From assembly GCA_021234155.1 (NCBI GenBank), contig JAJEKV010000004.1, forward strand, positions 15,743,059 through 15,807,058: a stretch of DNA of 64,000 bases, read 5' to 3'. Positions 11,298 to 23,768 of the stretch are shown here, in pieces. Under the pieces are notes generated by a model, which saw only the letters and a program-made list of their open reading frames with translations, was not told the DNA's origin and ran no database searches. This DNA comes from Isoetes taiwanensis. Taxonomy: Eukaryota > Streptophyta > Lycopodiopsida > Isoetales > Isoetaceae. The position numbers and the translations under genes are program-made. Position 1 is the stretch's first letter. The number at the start of each line of letters is the position of its first letter.

Positions 11298-13885
11298 TAT
11301 ATACGCTTAGGTTGACTCGCCATTTGATTCAACATAGTCGACAAACCGAGGCTTTCATCCGGTGAAAACAAAGGCCGAAATGTACGTGCGTAACTAAAAT
11401 GTACCAAGCACTCACTTGCAGATTTTGAAAAGAAATATTGCTCCATGGATGGCCCCACACTTCTTTGCCATTGAATTACAATGGATGTGTGTGAAAAAGT
11501 AACTAATCCATTCATGTTCTTCCAATCAATGATCCATAGAAATGAAAGAACCGAGGATGGCAAGGGCATATAAGGTCCGGCTACCCTTTTATGATCAATA
11601 ACCTTCAAGGCGTAAGAAAAGGAATAGAGCACATCCTTCGGCTCGCTTCTTCGGCTCAGATCCGCTACACAAGTCGAGAGGAAAGCGATCCGCCACAACC
11701 TTGCATGAATTCACTGCTTTTTAAGGGTCAGAAATGTATTAGAGCCCATCCTTTGGCTCGCTGCTTTTCTGGCCTCGCCTCGCTATGCTTCTTCGGCTCT
11801 GCATTCGGCTACACAAATCAAACAAAAGCGACCTGTATGCAAAGTTCCTTGGCCTTCTTGGGTCTTGCTTTAGTAAAGAAATTTTGCACGAAAATGAACC
11901 CTAAAATGCATTAGGTCGAGGCCTGCATGCTTCAGCTTTCGAAATTGATAGGTGAACCATTGGAAATTGGCATCAAAATCAACGCCAGCGTATGTGCACT
12001 CTAGATGTACCGATTAGTACGTCTCATGGAATACCGTCATCAAATCATATAAAAACCTTAAGGAAAAAAGTATAAAAATACAAAAGAAATCCCCTGTTAT
12101 TTTGCTACATATTCTGGATTTTAGAAAATTACTGTGCGGTGAATATCCGCCAAAAAATCAGGTCGATATGAAAGATTTGAAATCTACCCCAGCACCATTG
12201 CACTGTTGTTAAAATTGTGATCAGAATTGGAATTAGTGTGTACATCTGCAATAACAAATGGACTCCTAGGTAAGGAAAAATAGATTCTAGACATTTTATA
12301 AATGGTAAACTGATTCTATATGGTTCTCTTCAGGATATACATGGGAGTGTTATGTATCCCAATATTTGCGGAGATATGGGGGACATCTAGTGTATCTTAT
12401 ACTTAATGAACGATTCAAGTCTAGTGAACGATTCAAGTCTAGAGGAAAGGTCGAGGTGTAATTATAGAAGGCATACTATGCGATAAGCTGTATTAGAACA
12501 AAAATTTAGCAAAGCACATAAGGGCTTAGCGTCCAACCTACTGACTTTGTATTGCTGAGGATGTAATCTCCTCGTGTCATAAGATTGGACCTTGCTCGCC
12601 TTTATATTAATGAGGACTTGGCCCCAAAGATGGAACATATTTCAAGCTTCTTAAAGTCTTTTGTTTTGCATAAACTTAGTATGATGAATCAAATCGTTAG
12701 GATAAACAATGAAAAACAATTTGAACTAACAAGAACGGGTTCCATATTTTGCGAGATACTTCGATAGATGGCAAATGGACAAGAGAAGAGGTTAAAAACG
12801 TTTGGGATCATAAAGTTTCCAAGCATAAAGTTTGGGATGTTGCCATTTTACCTTGAATCCAGGCCAAATCTACCTTCTTAGTCCTAGTCTAGTGCACGCC
12901 TCTGCTTGGATTTAAATCCATCCAAGCATACATGGTGTATTTGCATAGCTTGGAGAGAAAATTTGAAGTTGGAACGTTCCGCTTTATAAAGTATCATCCA
13001 TGTGCTTTTGTTAACTGGGAGGTTACCTTTCAACCTGCAGAATTTGCATTTTTTTAATGACTTGCAAATGCCTTATGTTGATTCTTAATTTTTGAAGGAT
13101 ATACCTTGTATTAGGCAACATTGGTGATGTGTTAAGATAACAAGACATTTGCATCTTGCTGCAACTAGACAACAACAATAACCCATACCCTCCATAACAA
13201 CAACAATGCTAAACAATAAATCTAAGAACGCCAACCAAAGACACTAAGTTTTACTTGGTTCATATGGTAGTGTCTCCCTGATACAAACTTAAGCAAATCT
13301 TATCAAACCTTAAATAACTTAAAAGAATCTAAAGAACTTCATATGCAATTTTAAACAAACCTTTGCAACCCAAATGACTTAGAAAGAATTTAAAGAACCT
13401 CAAAGGAATCCCGATTGAACATTAGGGACGTCTACAAGCATCTAAAGTAAAGTTCAAAGCAACCTAAAATAACCTAAAGAAACTGAAGGGAATCTTGTTA
13501 GAATCAAGGGAATCTACAATTTCAACTTCCTCCTCTACATGAACAATAAATACCATATGATAAAGAAAAAATGGACCTGCGTGTTCTTTGTGATAAACTG
13601 AAGAATTAATTGGCTACTGCGGATCCTCAAAACATTATTGCATATTCTTTAAAGGAAATCAACTTTGATGCAGAAACCAATCCAAGTAGGCTATGCAATG
13701 CATCTTGAATTCTTCTATGGCTTCTGCTATGCAATACATCTTGACTCTTCTATGGCTGAGGAAACACTTAATCAGTCCATATTCTATGTAATATCTTCAA
13801 AACAAGTTGATTGGTAATCACAACTAAACATTAAGAACCTTTTTTTTTTTTTTTTTTTCTTAAGTTTGTAGATGCAGAAAGGGAA
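11298..13885. other. Long intergenic stretch, no gene identified
   Basis: Open frames here are short and match nothing I know. Visible structure: a tandem 18-mer (GAACGATTCAAGTCTAGT twice, about 12408-12442), imperfect A-rich repeats of AACCTAAAGAA type at 13300-13500, and a run of about 20 T at 13839-13858. The T run could be the reversed poly(A) of a retroposed sequence, but no body could be assigned. Confidence 0.5.
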
Positions 13886-14280
13886 AAAAACAAGGTGCTG
13901 CGCACAGAGGATTGCCCTGCAATTTCTTGAGGGTGAAGTGGCCTAAATCAAACCATGAAGTCATGTTTTCACAATCTATATTTAAATTAAAGTAGACCCC
14001 TACCATGTTCTGTAGGTCCCCTACATTCATGTACAAGCCCGTCTCCAAACCCATGGAGGATTTAAAGGCCTCTTGGAAAACTCAATGATGGAGTGATAGC
14101 ATTCATGAATCCATGCAGGCTTCATACATTGTTTCTTATGTTATCAAGTATCAAGTATTCTATTGTCTTGAAGTAGTAATTTGAATTGATTGTCAAAACA
14201 TGACTTTGAACTATGATTTAAACCACTTCACCCTCCGTCCATGGCGGGCAACCCTCCGTGCGCAGCACCTTGTTGTTTTT
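13886..14280. mobile_element. MITE-like element with about 100-bp imperfect inverted arms
   Basis: The left arm runs CAAGGTGCTGCGCACAGAGG, then GGGTGAAGTGG, then AAGTCATGTTTT. The right arm, read on the minus strand, runs CAAGGTGCTGCGCACGGAGG, then GGGTGAAGTGG, then AAAGTCATGTTTT. The arms span about 13886-13995 and 14165-14280 around a loop of about 170 bp. There is no coding sequence. A target duplication is not clear, and the superfamily cannot be set. Confidence 0.7.
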
Positions 14281-15737
14281 CCTATGTTTATCATATTGTT
14301 CACTCCTTATTGTTTTTTAAGGTTCATTGCATTCAGCATATTCCTAGAAATATGCCAGATCTAGAGTCCACAAATATACACATCATACCCCCGTATACTT
14401 CAAAGCTCCCCTGCGTATGTATATACGTAAGAAAATACGTATAGCCCCGTCCACCTCTGCAGCTCTCTGGAGCCTCTCCGGAAAAATCCTTCAGATATGA
14501 AAGAGCCGCAACCAGACTTCATGATTCTGGAACTGCAAATCAAAGGCGGATCAAACCCAGAGCATAGCTACAAGCAACGAAAAATCCAAGGCCATCTGTT
14601 CTTCCGCAAATCCCAACTCTGTTCTTCAGCTTTCTTCGCTCCCTAACCCCCGCCCTAATTCATCCTGCAATTCCGACCCACCTGATAGGATCTGGCCGCT
14701 GAATGTGTTCCGGCTTCCTTCCAGCAAGGTGGTACTGCAATTCCGACCCACCTAGGATCTAGCCGCTGGATATCTTCCGGCCAGCAAAGGACTACCACTG
14801 CTCTGGCCTCCATGCTCAGCAACACATGGCGATGCACTCCATTCTAAAACCATGGCTTTTATTAAACAAAAATAAAATCCCCCTTTTCCGCGTAACCATT
14901 GCCCAAATCATAGTAAAGGCATAATTTGGGAACCTTATCATTGTGCTCCTTGCTGTATTGGATTGGAATGACTTGCATATATTTACTTGGTCGTCAAATC
15001 AAACACCTTGATAGGGATAATGTTCGGTCGAAGACCATTACAAGGAGTAATGGCCTGGCGAAACCCCTCGGAATGGACATTTTTCTATGTAATGTGTCGA
15101 GCAAAGGTAATTTCGTCTAGGGATGAGCTTTCAAGGAGTACAGGGAGGAGATTTCAAAGTTTCAAAAAGGAGAGAACATTATGCGAGGTGATTTGAGTCT
15201 GTAATTGGCAAAATTTGCCTGTGCCTAAACGAATGTTTATAGCTAACTTTAAAACTATTGAAATGTGCCTAAACGAATGTTTATATCTAACTTTAAAACT
15301 ATTGAAGTTCACCTCTAGACTGTAGACGACTCTTTGCACATTTCCTTCGAGGATGAAACCGATTCTATTATTTAGATCCCTTAATTTGGACATCGCTCAT
15401 ATACTCTTATGCAAGCAAATATTACTCTTTGCACATATTATTGCTAGGGTATGGCCATCATGTTCTGCACAGTTAGGAGGCAAAATAACTGATATGTCTA
15501 TCAATTACCACGTGTGTCAAAATACCTACAATTGTGGATACCTAATGTTGTCCTCAACAATATGCACGAATTTATTAATTTGTGAGAAATGGCATTTTCA
15601 TTTTGCTCCAAATGATTTCCAACATGCGTTTTGAAGCATGTTATGATTATGATTTTGTCTTAGGTACACCTAAAAGAGATAAAGGGAGGGAGAATCCTTC
15701 TTTGAGATCTTCAACAACCCCCAGGCAAGTTCTCTCT
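14281..15737. other. Intergenic stretch with two tandem duplications
   Basis: About 14668-14734 and 14735-14795 are a diverged duplication beginning CTGCAATTCCGACCCACCT and ending CCAGCAA. 15221-15264 and 15265-15308 are a near-perfect 44-bp duplication beginning GTGCCTAAACGAATG. I see no supported gene. Confidence 0.6.
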
Positions 15738-16180
15738 CACTACAAGAGAAGGGTCAATTAGTGTCACTCTTTATGTCAAATTTCGGCCTATAATTGCAAC
15801 TCAAATTTTTCTAATAACTGGCGCTATGGGTGACACATAGTGGTGACACAAGTGTAGCAATGAGAACGTCACGTATATTGTCGACACCTTTGTCACTTCT
15901 AATGGCAGGTTTAGTCCCACCTGTAATGCCATAGATAGTGTCACCTATAATATGAATTATAATATCACCTCTAATGTCACCATTAATGGCAGTCGTAGAG
16001 TCAGCTATAGAATCACACATAGCATCATCTATAGTTTCACATATAACATCAGGTGTAAGGTCACTAGTAGCACCATTTTGTCATGTGCAAGGTCACTGAT
16101 AACATCACTCATAATGTTAAATTGTATATCATCTCTAATGTCAACCCACTGCATATTATTATGTGTGTAGTCATATTTTG
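15738..16180. mobile_element. CACTA-like transposon end with subterminal repeats
   Basis: CACTACAAGAGAAGGG at 15738 matches the conserved terminal repeat of plant CACTA (En/Spm-type) transposons, which begin CACTACAAGAAA. It is followed by about 400 bp dense in short GTCAC/GTGAC and TCACCTATAATG-type motifs in both directions, as expected for transposase-binding subterminal repeats. The opposite terminus (CTTGTAGTG) was not found. Similar motifs at 19,590-19,787 may be the other subterminal region, cut by a LINE. No transposase was seen between them. Confidence 0.45.
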
Positions 16181-17460
16181 TTTTATAGCTCTTTCAATAA
16201 TTGCTTGATGTTTTCATGATGGAAGGACCCCTCATTTCTAACAAATTAGTTGCAAAGTCTAGCACTACGTTTGTGTTAACCTTAGGTGCATATTACTTAT
16301 TAATTAGTGTGCACTGTTGGTAGTTGGCATTTTTTTTTCTAATAGAACTCTCCTTAACTTAACATAAATTCTTAACTGGCAGTGTGAAACAAGCATAGTT
16401 AATACTAAACTAACTTAGCACTTTAACTACTAGTGTGAATCATCAACACAAGCTTTAAGTCAATCTTTTATTTCTAACTTAATGGGCATAATGAGAATGC
16501 AATTTTTCATGCATCGTTAAGTTAGTTCTAATTTAACCACCTCAATGGGAAACTAGAAGTTTTTTCTAGTTAGGTTAAGAGATAACTAAACAGTTAAACT
16601 AACTTAACTTAATGGCGAGTAGGAAATGACCCTAAAGATATTAATTCATGAGTATCAAAAATTCCAGAAAGATAACAAAGGCATTAGTTTCACAATTGTA
16701 ATACATGCTTGAGAGCATAATCATTCATATTTAAGAATTTGTAATATTGTTTATAAGTCAAACACATAAAAAATAAAATCACTACAGAGTGATCAAAGTC
16801 AAGTGCTCATAATTTTTTGAGTTGTTTAGTTGGTGAAGGTTTTGGTTCCCCTCGCTTATGATATATGTTGTGCATCCTCGTCACCATCCCTTCTACCTCG
16901 TCCATCCTCATTGATGTCATTTCCATCCTTATTATCATCACTTCTCAAAGAGCCGAACATCCTTATCGTCATCACTTTTCAAAGTGCTAGCAGATTAAGT
17001 GTGATTTGAGATCCATAACATTTACTCCTGTAAATGATCGACAACTTTTGTAAATGACCTGCATAGACATGCTCGACTGGAAATTAATCTCCAAAATCCT
17101 CACTTGAAGATCCATACCATTTATACTCCTTCTGGAAATGATTTGTAATAACATGCTCAACATCAAATTATTTTCCAAAATGTGATAATATTTATTCTTC
17201 TCATAAATCTTGGCGGCGTGCCTGAAAAAACATGCAAAAAAGACACAAAAGATTGCAGAACGAAAATTTGAAGACCCAGAATCTTTGTTCTTAGTCAGCA
17301 AATATGATCCTAGAAAACGGATAAAGGGCATTCTTGAACTTCTTTTCGATTCCGAAACGAAAATTCTAGAACACACCTCCGTTCATTGAAAATTGCACCA
17401 TCGGTTCACTGAAGCTTAATGTTATAGGCCTAGGCACCAGAAGTTAAAATATGAAAAGGA
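16181..17460. other. Non-coding stretch with internal duplications
   Basis: About 16310-16620 carries repeated TTAACTTAATGG-like motifs. About 17009-17100 and 17109-17182 are diverged copies of a segment starting GATCCATA(A/C)CATTTA. A minus-strand frame at 17376-16987 is open for 129 codons, but its sequence is low in complexity and unrecognised. Confidence 0.4.
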
Positions 17461-17461
17461 G

Positions 17462-17606
17462 ATCCTTACCGGCCAAATGCCAAGTGATAAGACCATGGGG
17501 GGAGGAGATGATGCTTTCAACACCTCCTTTAGCGAGACTTATGTTGGAAAGTATGTACCTCGTGCCATTTTTTCTGGATCTCGAGCCCACTGTCATAGAT
17601 CTTGTG
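17462..17606 (+). pseudogene. Alpha-tubulin gene fragment
   Basis: In one frame it reads [20 protein letters not shown], then [17 protein letters not shown]. After a one-base shift in a T run near 17567-17574 it continues [11 protein letters not shown]. The order and spacing match residues of roughly 30-75 in alpha-tubulin ([34 protein letters not shown]). Changes at conserved positions, the frameshift and the lack of any further tubulin sequence on either side make this a captured or decayed gene piece and not a gene. It lies between two regions with CACTA-like subterminal motifs. Confidence 0.75.
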
Positions 17607-19501
17607 CCCCTATGTTCTGGATTAAAGTGTAGGTCTCAATTGCATTCCTGGACTACATTTTAATGCAAATGACACAATGAAGCTTTATCTACATTCAAAC
17701 CCAGAAGCAAGCAACATCTGTTAGGGTTTCATTCGTCTGTCGACTCCGTCTATGTTTTAAATCCAAGGAGTCGGCTGCACAGTTTGAGAGATTAAACCGG
17801 CGGAGGCATGCCTCTGCTCTTGCGTAAACAAATCTGCCATTGGCCAAACATATCACGCCATGCTTAGTCGTTGCCTCAATCCTGCTAAGATCGTAGCAGC
17901 GCCCGCCCTGCCGCAAAGAAGCAATGTGAGTCGTGCTTAGACCACGAAAATGTTAGGTACATTTTAGGTATTCTGATACAAATAAAATAATGGTATCCAT
18001 ATAGTTTAGAAGGATTTAAAATGCAAAAGTATGGACTCCTTAAGCTAACAAATCCATATACGATTACATCATGGATAATGGAAAGTCTATTCCGTCATAG
18101 GAATAGAAATTGGCCCTCGTATTTTGCTCAACAGATAAAGTTGAATCAGTAGGTGAATTTCAGTTCCATCCATGTTACGGGGGATGGAATTGAGTCGCCC
18201 ATTCCAGAAACCACTTCGCCTAATGGCGTTCGCAAGATCCCTTCTTTGCAATTATCATCCTCCATACAATATCATGGTTGGGTCGGCATTTCATCAGGTA
18301 ATCTATTTTAGTGATGCCACATGGCATCATCAATATCCTGGAATGCTAATCAGGTCATAAAATTCCTACTTATCCGTTGATCCGGTTAACAAAACTCAAA
18401 AGTCTGTCTATTTTATTCTTGTTCCAGCATTTATGCAGCAGATGAAGAAACCCCATAGCCTGATTCCGACAACTGTAAGCAGCTAAGAATGCCATAGCCT
18501 GATTCCGGCAACTGTAAGCAACATAGCCTTGTGTAAACATTCGACATTTGAAAACTTGCCTTCCAACATGTGTAGGGAACATTTCTTATTGTAGGTCCAT
18601 GTTCTAAGCACTTATTATCATAGGTCCGTGTAATCTTCATCAATAGTGAACATCAACTCCATTTATGTTGGGTTGGAGAAAAACACATTATTGAATCTAA
18701 TAAAAACAAGTGATATTTGAAATATTGGCTGTACCAAAATGAAAAGGCTTATGATTCCAAGTAGAATTATTTAATCATTTGGTGTTGTCTGTGTGAGCAT
18801 TATATATATTGTACGACCCTAATGATTCCTTGCAAGTATAGAATAGTTAAAATGAACGACATAAAATAAGAATGGTCAGCCAGTTATAGGTTCTGCCATT
18901 TAAAAGAGTTCAATATTCCATCCATTTTGTTGAGGGGATTGATGCCCTTTATGTCTTCGGGACAAACATATATGCATATCATTACTGAGTCGTGAATTCC
19001 ATACTTCCTCAAGCATTCCACAATAGTAACTAAATCCAATCATGAATTCGGAGCATAGTGCATAAAATACACTTGTAAATGCGTTAGTAGTGCTTGTATC
19101 CTCAATCATTAGCATATATCTTTAGGTCTCACTTCCTCTATCTATTACACTAACTCCTTGGAACACGTAATGTATGGTAAAATTCAAGTGTATTCCTATT
19201 GATTAGTTACACGCAATAAAGTAAATTTCACTTAAATATTGAATTATATAAAAAAATGTTCTCTGCTTCAGTCAAAAGCCTCTGAATAATTTTATATTTA
19301 TATATGATATGATATGAAATACACCCTACCTCCTACTAGATGGTAAATTAGAATAGAATTAGAGTGCCGAGATCTCAAGTCCATCTATCAAGTGTTTAAG
19401 GGGCAAAACTCATCCAAGATTCCTGCACCTCCATATAACGTGATAAAATTGCTTGCATAGTAGTTATATTGTAAAAACATTGCATTTTCATATTGTTAAT
19501 G
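17607..19501. other. Intergenic stretch, no supported gene
   Basis: About 18451-18525 has a tandem 38-bp duplication (CCATAGCCTGATTCCG...). A 73-codon minus-strand frame at 17916-17695 is not recognisable. The rest is AT-rich with no motifs I can assign. Confidence 0.45.
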
Positions 19502-19575
19502 CCTTTTTTTTTTGGAAGGACGAAAGCCAAGAAGTTTATTTATCAGATCAAAAGTACAAAATTTACATGTCTCAT
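19502..19575 (-). mobile_element. LINE 3' tail remnant
   Basis: On the minus strand, about 60 bp (including ATCTGATAAATAAACTTC and CGTCCTTCC) ends in a run of A (plus-strand T run 19503-19514). The tail resembles that of the ORF1-only LINE at 37.9 kb, which also ends GTCCTTC before poly(A). It is a severely 5'-truncated copy. Confidence 0.45.
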
Positions 19576-19787
19576 ATTGTTAATGTTAACACTTAATGTC
19601 ACTATATGAACATAACGCTTGAAACAATTGATGGGACAATATCCAACTATATTGGTGATATTAATAGTATCTATTGTGGCATATACTATGGTCACACAAC
19701 ATTGACATAATTTGTGACAGTAAATGTGCTATTATAAATATTTGATGCTAATAACACCACCTATAATATCATTGGTGGGCATTTTTT

Positions 19788-21750
19788 CAAGAATATTGGG
19801 AGTGGATTGGAGATGATATATATAATGCATTTTGTGAATTTAGAAGATACAGAAGTTTGGACAAAATTCTTAACACAGGTGCTATTTCCCTCATTCCCAA
19901 GTGTAAAGAGCCCAAGACCATTTCGGATTGGCGTCCTATAACATTGCTTTCTATAGTGTATAAGATTTTTGCGAAAGCTCTGGCAGAGAAGTTGTGTGTT
20001 GTTCTTGCTGAGTCAATTTCGTCCACCCAAACTGGGTTCTTGCCTGGAAGGTGTATTCTTGATAATGTTGCAGCGGCCTATGAAGGTATGTATTGGGCAA
20101 GGCTAAAGGCCCATCGTATTGTGTATCTCAAACTTGACTTTGCCAAGGCATATGACAGTGTGGATTGAGGTTTTTTAGAGAAGTGTTTATTGGCTTTAGG
20201 GTTTGGTATCCCATTCACAAGAGATGTCATGAAGTTGCATACTTCAAACCAAGATCTGATACTCTTCGGGGAGAGCCCCTGTTGTCTTTCTGTTAGAGGA
20301 GTTCGTCAAGGTTGCCCCTTGGCTCCATTGCTTTTACAATAGTGGCAGAGGTGCTTTCACAATTATTTTATAGTGTCTTTGAGGATGATGTGATCGGGGG
20401 TCTTCCTATGGAAAATGGCTCTCAAGAAATTATTAATCGGTATGCGAGATGATACCTTTCTATTTTTGAAAGCAGATCTTCGATAATCTCAAAATGCAAA
20501 GCTTTTACGCTTGACACATTTTCCTTAGCCTCTGGAGTTTTGGTCGGTTGGCAAAAGTGTTACGCTTTGTGGACTCTAGATGATGAAGTCCCACCATGTG
20601 TTCTTGCTTACCCACGGAAGGTGTTGCCTCATGGGAAGGCAACCAAGCTTCTTGGTATCCCGGTGGGTATTCATGTTTCAACCGATGCTTGGGATGTTAT
20701 AATCGAGGGGTTGCGGAGGCACCTTTTTGGTGGGATACGGCTAAGCTATCTATGCCCTGGAAGGGTAACAGGTTGCTAAGCATGTCTTAAGCAACACACA
20801 TGTCTATATGGCTTACGCCATTCTTGCTTCCCACTCAAAGTTTGAGGAGATTGTGGGTGTTATTAGAAACTTTATCCGGGGTGGAAATGAAGGGGGGGTA
20901 GTGGTGAAGGTTGCATGGTCTAAGTGTATAAAAACCTAAGTCTCTTTGGAGGTTTGGGCATGACGATTTCCATTTGCAGAGTAAGGTTATGATCTCAAAA
21001 TTCATTTGGCGGCTTTCGTAGGTAAGGATGATTCTCCGGGTTACGGCTTATTGCACAGGCTCTTACCCATCAGATCCCTTTTGGTAAAGTCACACTCAAA
21101 CCTGTTCTTCCATGGAGTTTATTTTATGAGTTGCGGCCTTATCATAATGCTTCTCCATTCTTAAAGGGATTGTTAGATCCACGGCACACGATCAAAACTT
21201 TATTTCACATCAGTCCAACTGCTTGTGTACAGTTGATCGCACCTTGTTGGTGGATCCCTACGGTAGACAATCAACCACTTTGCTTTTACAAATGCACCCA
21301 TTGACTCAAAGGCGTTGGAAAAGTCTTTGGAATCTTAACTATTGCAAAGCATGGTATGACTTCGGGCCGATTCGACATGGGAGGCTTTTAGGTTAAAGTT
21401 TCTATTGGGGCGATGGGATAGAGTTCTTTGGCAAAAGTTGCTGATTTTCTACAGCCTATTACGCCACACCAAGAAGATATTTTGGTATGGGTTTGTCATG
21501 AAGAAATTAAGGAGTGCAAACTTGTGAACTCTATGTATCGGTTGTTGCTTGATCTTGATATTCTTCCTCCGCCTAATAAGTGGTCTCTTCAACTTCCTCC
21601 TCTTCAATGGCGAAGGTGTGGTCTTGGGCATGGGGACAAGCTACTTCATCCTAAAGTGGCAGTTCTTTGGTGGCAGATTCTTCATAGGTGTCCGCGGGTT
21701 AATGTGCTTGTCCATAAGTTTAACCCTAGAATATCAAATCGGTGTCCGGT
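19788..21750 (+). mobile_element. LINE (L1-type) ORF2 fragment, truncated at both ends
   Basis: RT segments read FQEYWEWIGDDIYNAF, ISLIPKCKEP, ISDWRPITLLSIVYKIFAKA, TQTGFLPGRCILDNVAAAYE and YLKLDFAKAYDSVD, followed by a stop where Trp is usual. Later pieces include YARDDTFLF-like sequence, HGKATKLLGIPVGIH, and PNKWSLQLPP with HPKVAVLWWQILHRCPRVN of the C-terminal zf-RVT part. Frames change several times. The 5' end starts inside RT and the 3' end stops before the zinc cluster, where it abuts the transposase fragment at about 21,750. No poly(A) remains. Confidence 0.8.
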
Positions 21751-23283
21751 GGACAACCATACATGTTAGTTCTGAACGTGGAATCCATGGTCCAACCACC
21801 ATTTGGATTGTACTTTATAGCTTGTTCCAGCATCCATTTGTCCTGGATGACAACAATCCAAGGCCGCCTAGCTGGGTCATCATGGTCGGGTGCATAGGGT
21901 TGGTGGTATATAAGCTTTTCTGATCTAATCCAAGCATCCATCCCACTCTCTACGACATCCCAATCTGGCCTAAGAAATGCTCCTGCAACACAATAGGCGT
22001 GGTAACCCAAAAAACATAAAAAACTTATTTCATTTCTTCTATGTTGGATAAGTGTACATACCTTTTATACGTAAGTGGTAACCAATATGCCATATGTCCT
22101 CGTGGGCCACCTTGAAGCGATAAGTGGCTCTCTCAACCGGTGTGGTGGTGCGATACAACTCCTTTCCTCTCTCTAACATATTACTCCACACAGCTTGAAA
22201 ATCTCTCGTGTCCAACAGCATGTTAGCAGTCACCTCTGCAACAGAGGGATGCAAGGGCCGGGACCATTCATCATCTTCAGACCACGGGTTGTGTCCATCA
22301 TGCCCAACACGAATGTGTATTGTGGCAGATTTATCTGTACTCGGATTGCTCGGTATCACTGTGCGAAGACGAAACCCGCATCTTATCTTGAAACTCCTTC
22401 TTGTCTGTCTTCCCTGACACAGACCATGCCTCCGTGCACTTCCCCCTCGATGACAGATGTAATCAACACATATCATATCATTCATCCAGTCCCTAGTATG
22501 GCATCGAAGCAACCTGACCTTGTGATCTATTTGTAACTGCTCCACTCGACTTTCCAAGGAGTGGTATGGCACTATCTCCTCATAATTGAATAACTCTGGT
22601 CTCCTCGCAGGCTTCGTCGGCCGGGAACTGCACCCACATACTTCTATGCATTGCCTCACATAATCTTTTGGAATGCCATGAAACTTGGCTCTGATCTGCC
22701 ATACCTTCTTGATGTTATCTAGGGTAGGACATATAGGCAAGTGGCCTAGACCACCTTCGACATGAGTTCTGAAAATGATTTGCGTTCACATCCACGATGG
22801 TGGGATGTATAGCCATTTGCCAAAGGTCAAGCGCATGAGAAGACGAGATTCTGTATGGACTTGCAACTTCTCCTGGAAGCTCGACCACCTCGTTATGATT
22901 TGTGTATCTCGTGGCTTTTGTGTTTGGCGAACATACCCCAGAGGAAAATTAGGATCTGCTTGAAGGACATCTTGAACATAGGGATGGACGGAACTTTGGA
23001 CACAATGCACCATCATATAGTATGAAGCTTCATTAAAAACGTAGCCCTCGGCTGAGGCGATCACAGGAATAAAAGGAAATAGTTGAATCTAACATTCCTC
23101 TTCCAATGGATCATACTCCACATTTGGTCTTGCATTGTCTTCATCGTATAAATCATCAAAACTTGCAACATTGTCAATATTTTCAAAAGCAAAATCACTT
23201 ACAGTTTCGTCCGAATCATATAGTGATGAATCTGTAGAAACATCCTCCTCGCATCATTCAAATGCGTCAAGCTCCGGATCCAT
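21749..23283 (-). pseudogene. MULE/FAR1-like transposase gene, truncated and with stops
   Basis: It reads from an ATG at 23283 (MDPELDAFE, then an acidic region rich in D, E and S) into YVFNEASYYMMVHCVQSSVH, VWQIRAKFHGIPKDYVRQ, VRLLRCHTRDWMNDMICVDY and YRFKVAHEDIWHIGYHLRIK. An intron follows (donor after 22062, GTATGTAC; acceptor before 21982, TGTGTTGCAG), then WIVVIQDKWMLEQAIKYNPN and WTMDSTFRTNMYGCP. The last block resembles the first catalytic Asp region (D-x-T-(x)2-TN-Y) of MULE, FAR1 or SWIM-type transposases. Three in-frame stops (after MDPELDAFE, after EEEC, after PPSWM) break it. The core beyond the first Asp is missing because the sequence runs into a LINE. The family assignment is inference. 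Confidence 0.5.
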
Positions 23284-23353
23284 AAGAAGAATGCAATGGC
23301 GAAGAGCAAGCGCAAGAAGAGCATACGCCCTTAGAAATTTTTTGATCAGACGT

Positions 23354-23768
23354 GGAAACCCTTCCTATTTTCCCCCATTTGTGGAAACCCTTCCTATTTT
23401 CCCATGGCATTGGAAAATAGGAAGGGTTTTCATTTGAATTAAATTTTGAATTCTCGGGTGGCGTGCATATTTATGAGCGGGCACCATTAATGGGCGGCGT
23501 CTGTCTTGAAAGGCGTGGTCCATAAATGTCATCACGTGTCAGTATTAAAAATATTAAAAAAAAAGGTGGAAACCCTTCCCATTTTCCATGGAAACCCTTC
23601 CGGTTTTCAAAATAGGAAACCCTTCCAAATTTCCATGGAAACCCTTCCTATTTTCCAACATGGAAATTCGGAAGGGTTTCCATGGAAACCCTTCCTGGTT
23701 TTAATGAAAGCCGGAAGGGTTTCCATGGAAAATAGGAAGGGTTTCCATGGAAATTTTGAAGGGTTTCC
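23354..23768. repeat. Cluster of 12 copies of a 12-bp motif in both orientations
   Basis: GGAAACCCTTCC occurs at 23354, 23383, 23568, 23590, 23615, 23637 and 23684. Its reverse complement GGAAGGGTTTCC, or a one-base variant, occurs at 23420, 23670, 23713, 23735 and 23757. Many are joined by CCATGG, which makes larger palindromes. The cluster begins about 70 bp upstream of the transposase ATG on the same element side, as subterminal transposase-binding repeats do. Confidence 0.85.

Noticed and set aside
11591-11914. 107-codon plus-strand frame and overlapping minus-strand frame near 11.3-11.9 kb
   Set aside because: No motif, no splice context, and both strands are equally open.
14655-14837. 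60-codon minus-strand frame with repeated WVGIAV and VGRNC segments
   Set aside because: It spans a tandem DNA duplication; no protein family matches.
15760-16180. CRISPR-like spaced repeats
   Set aside because: Motifs are short, irregular and in both orientations in a plant genome, which fits transposon subterminal repeats.
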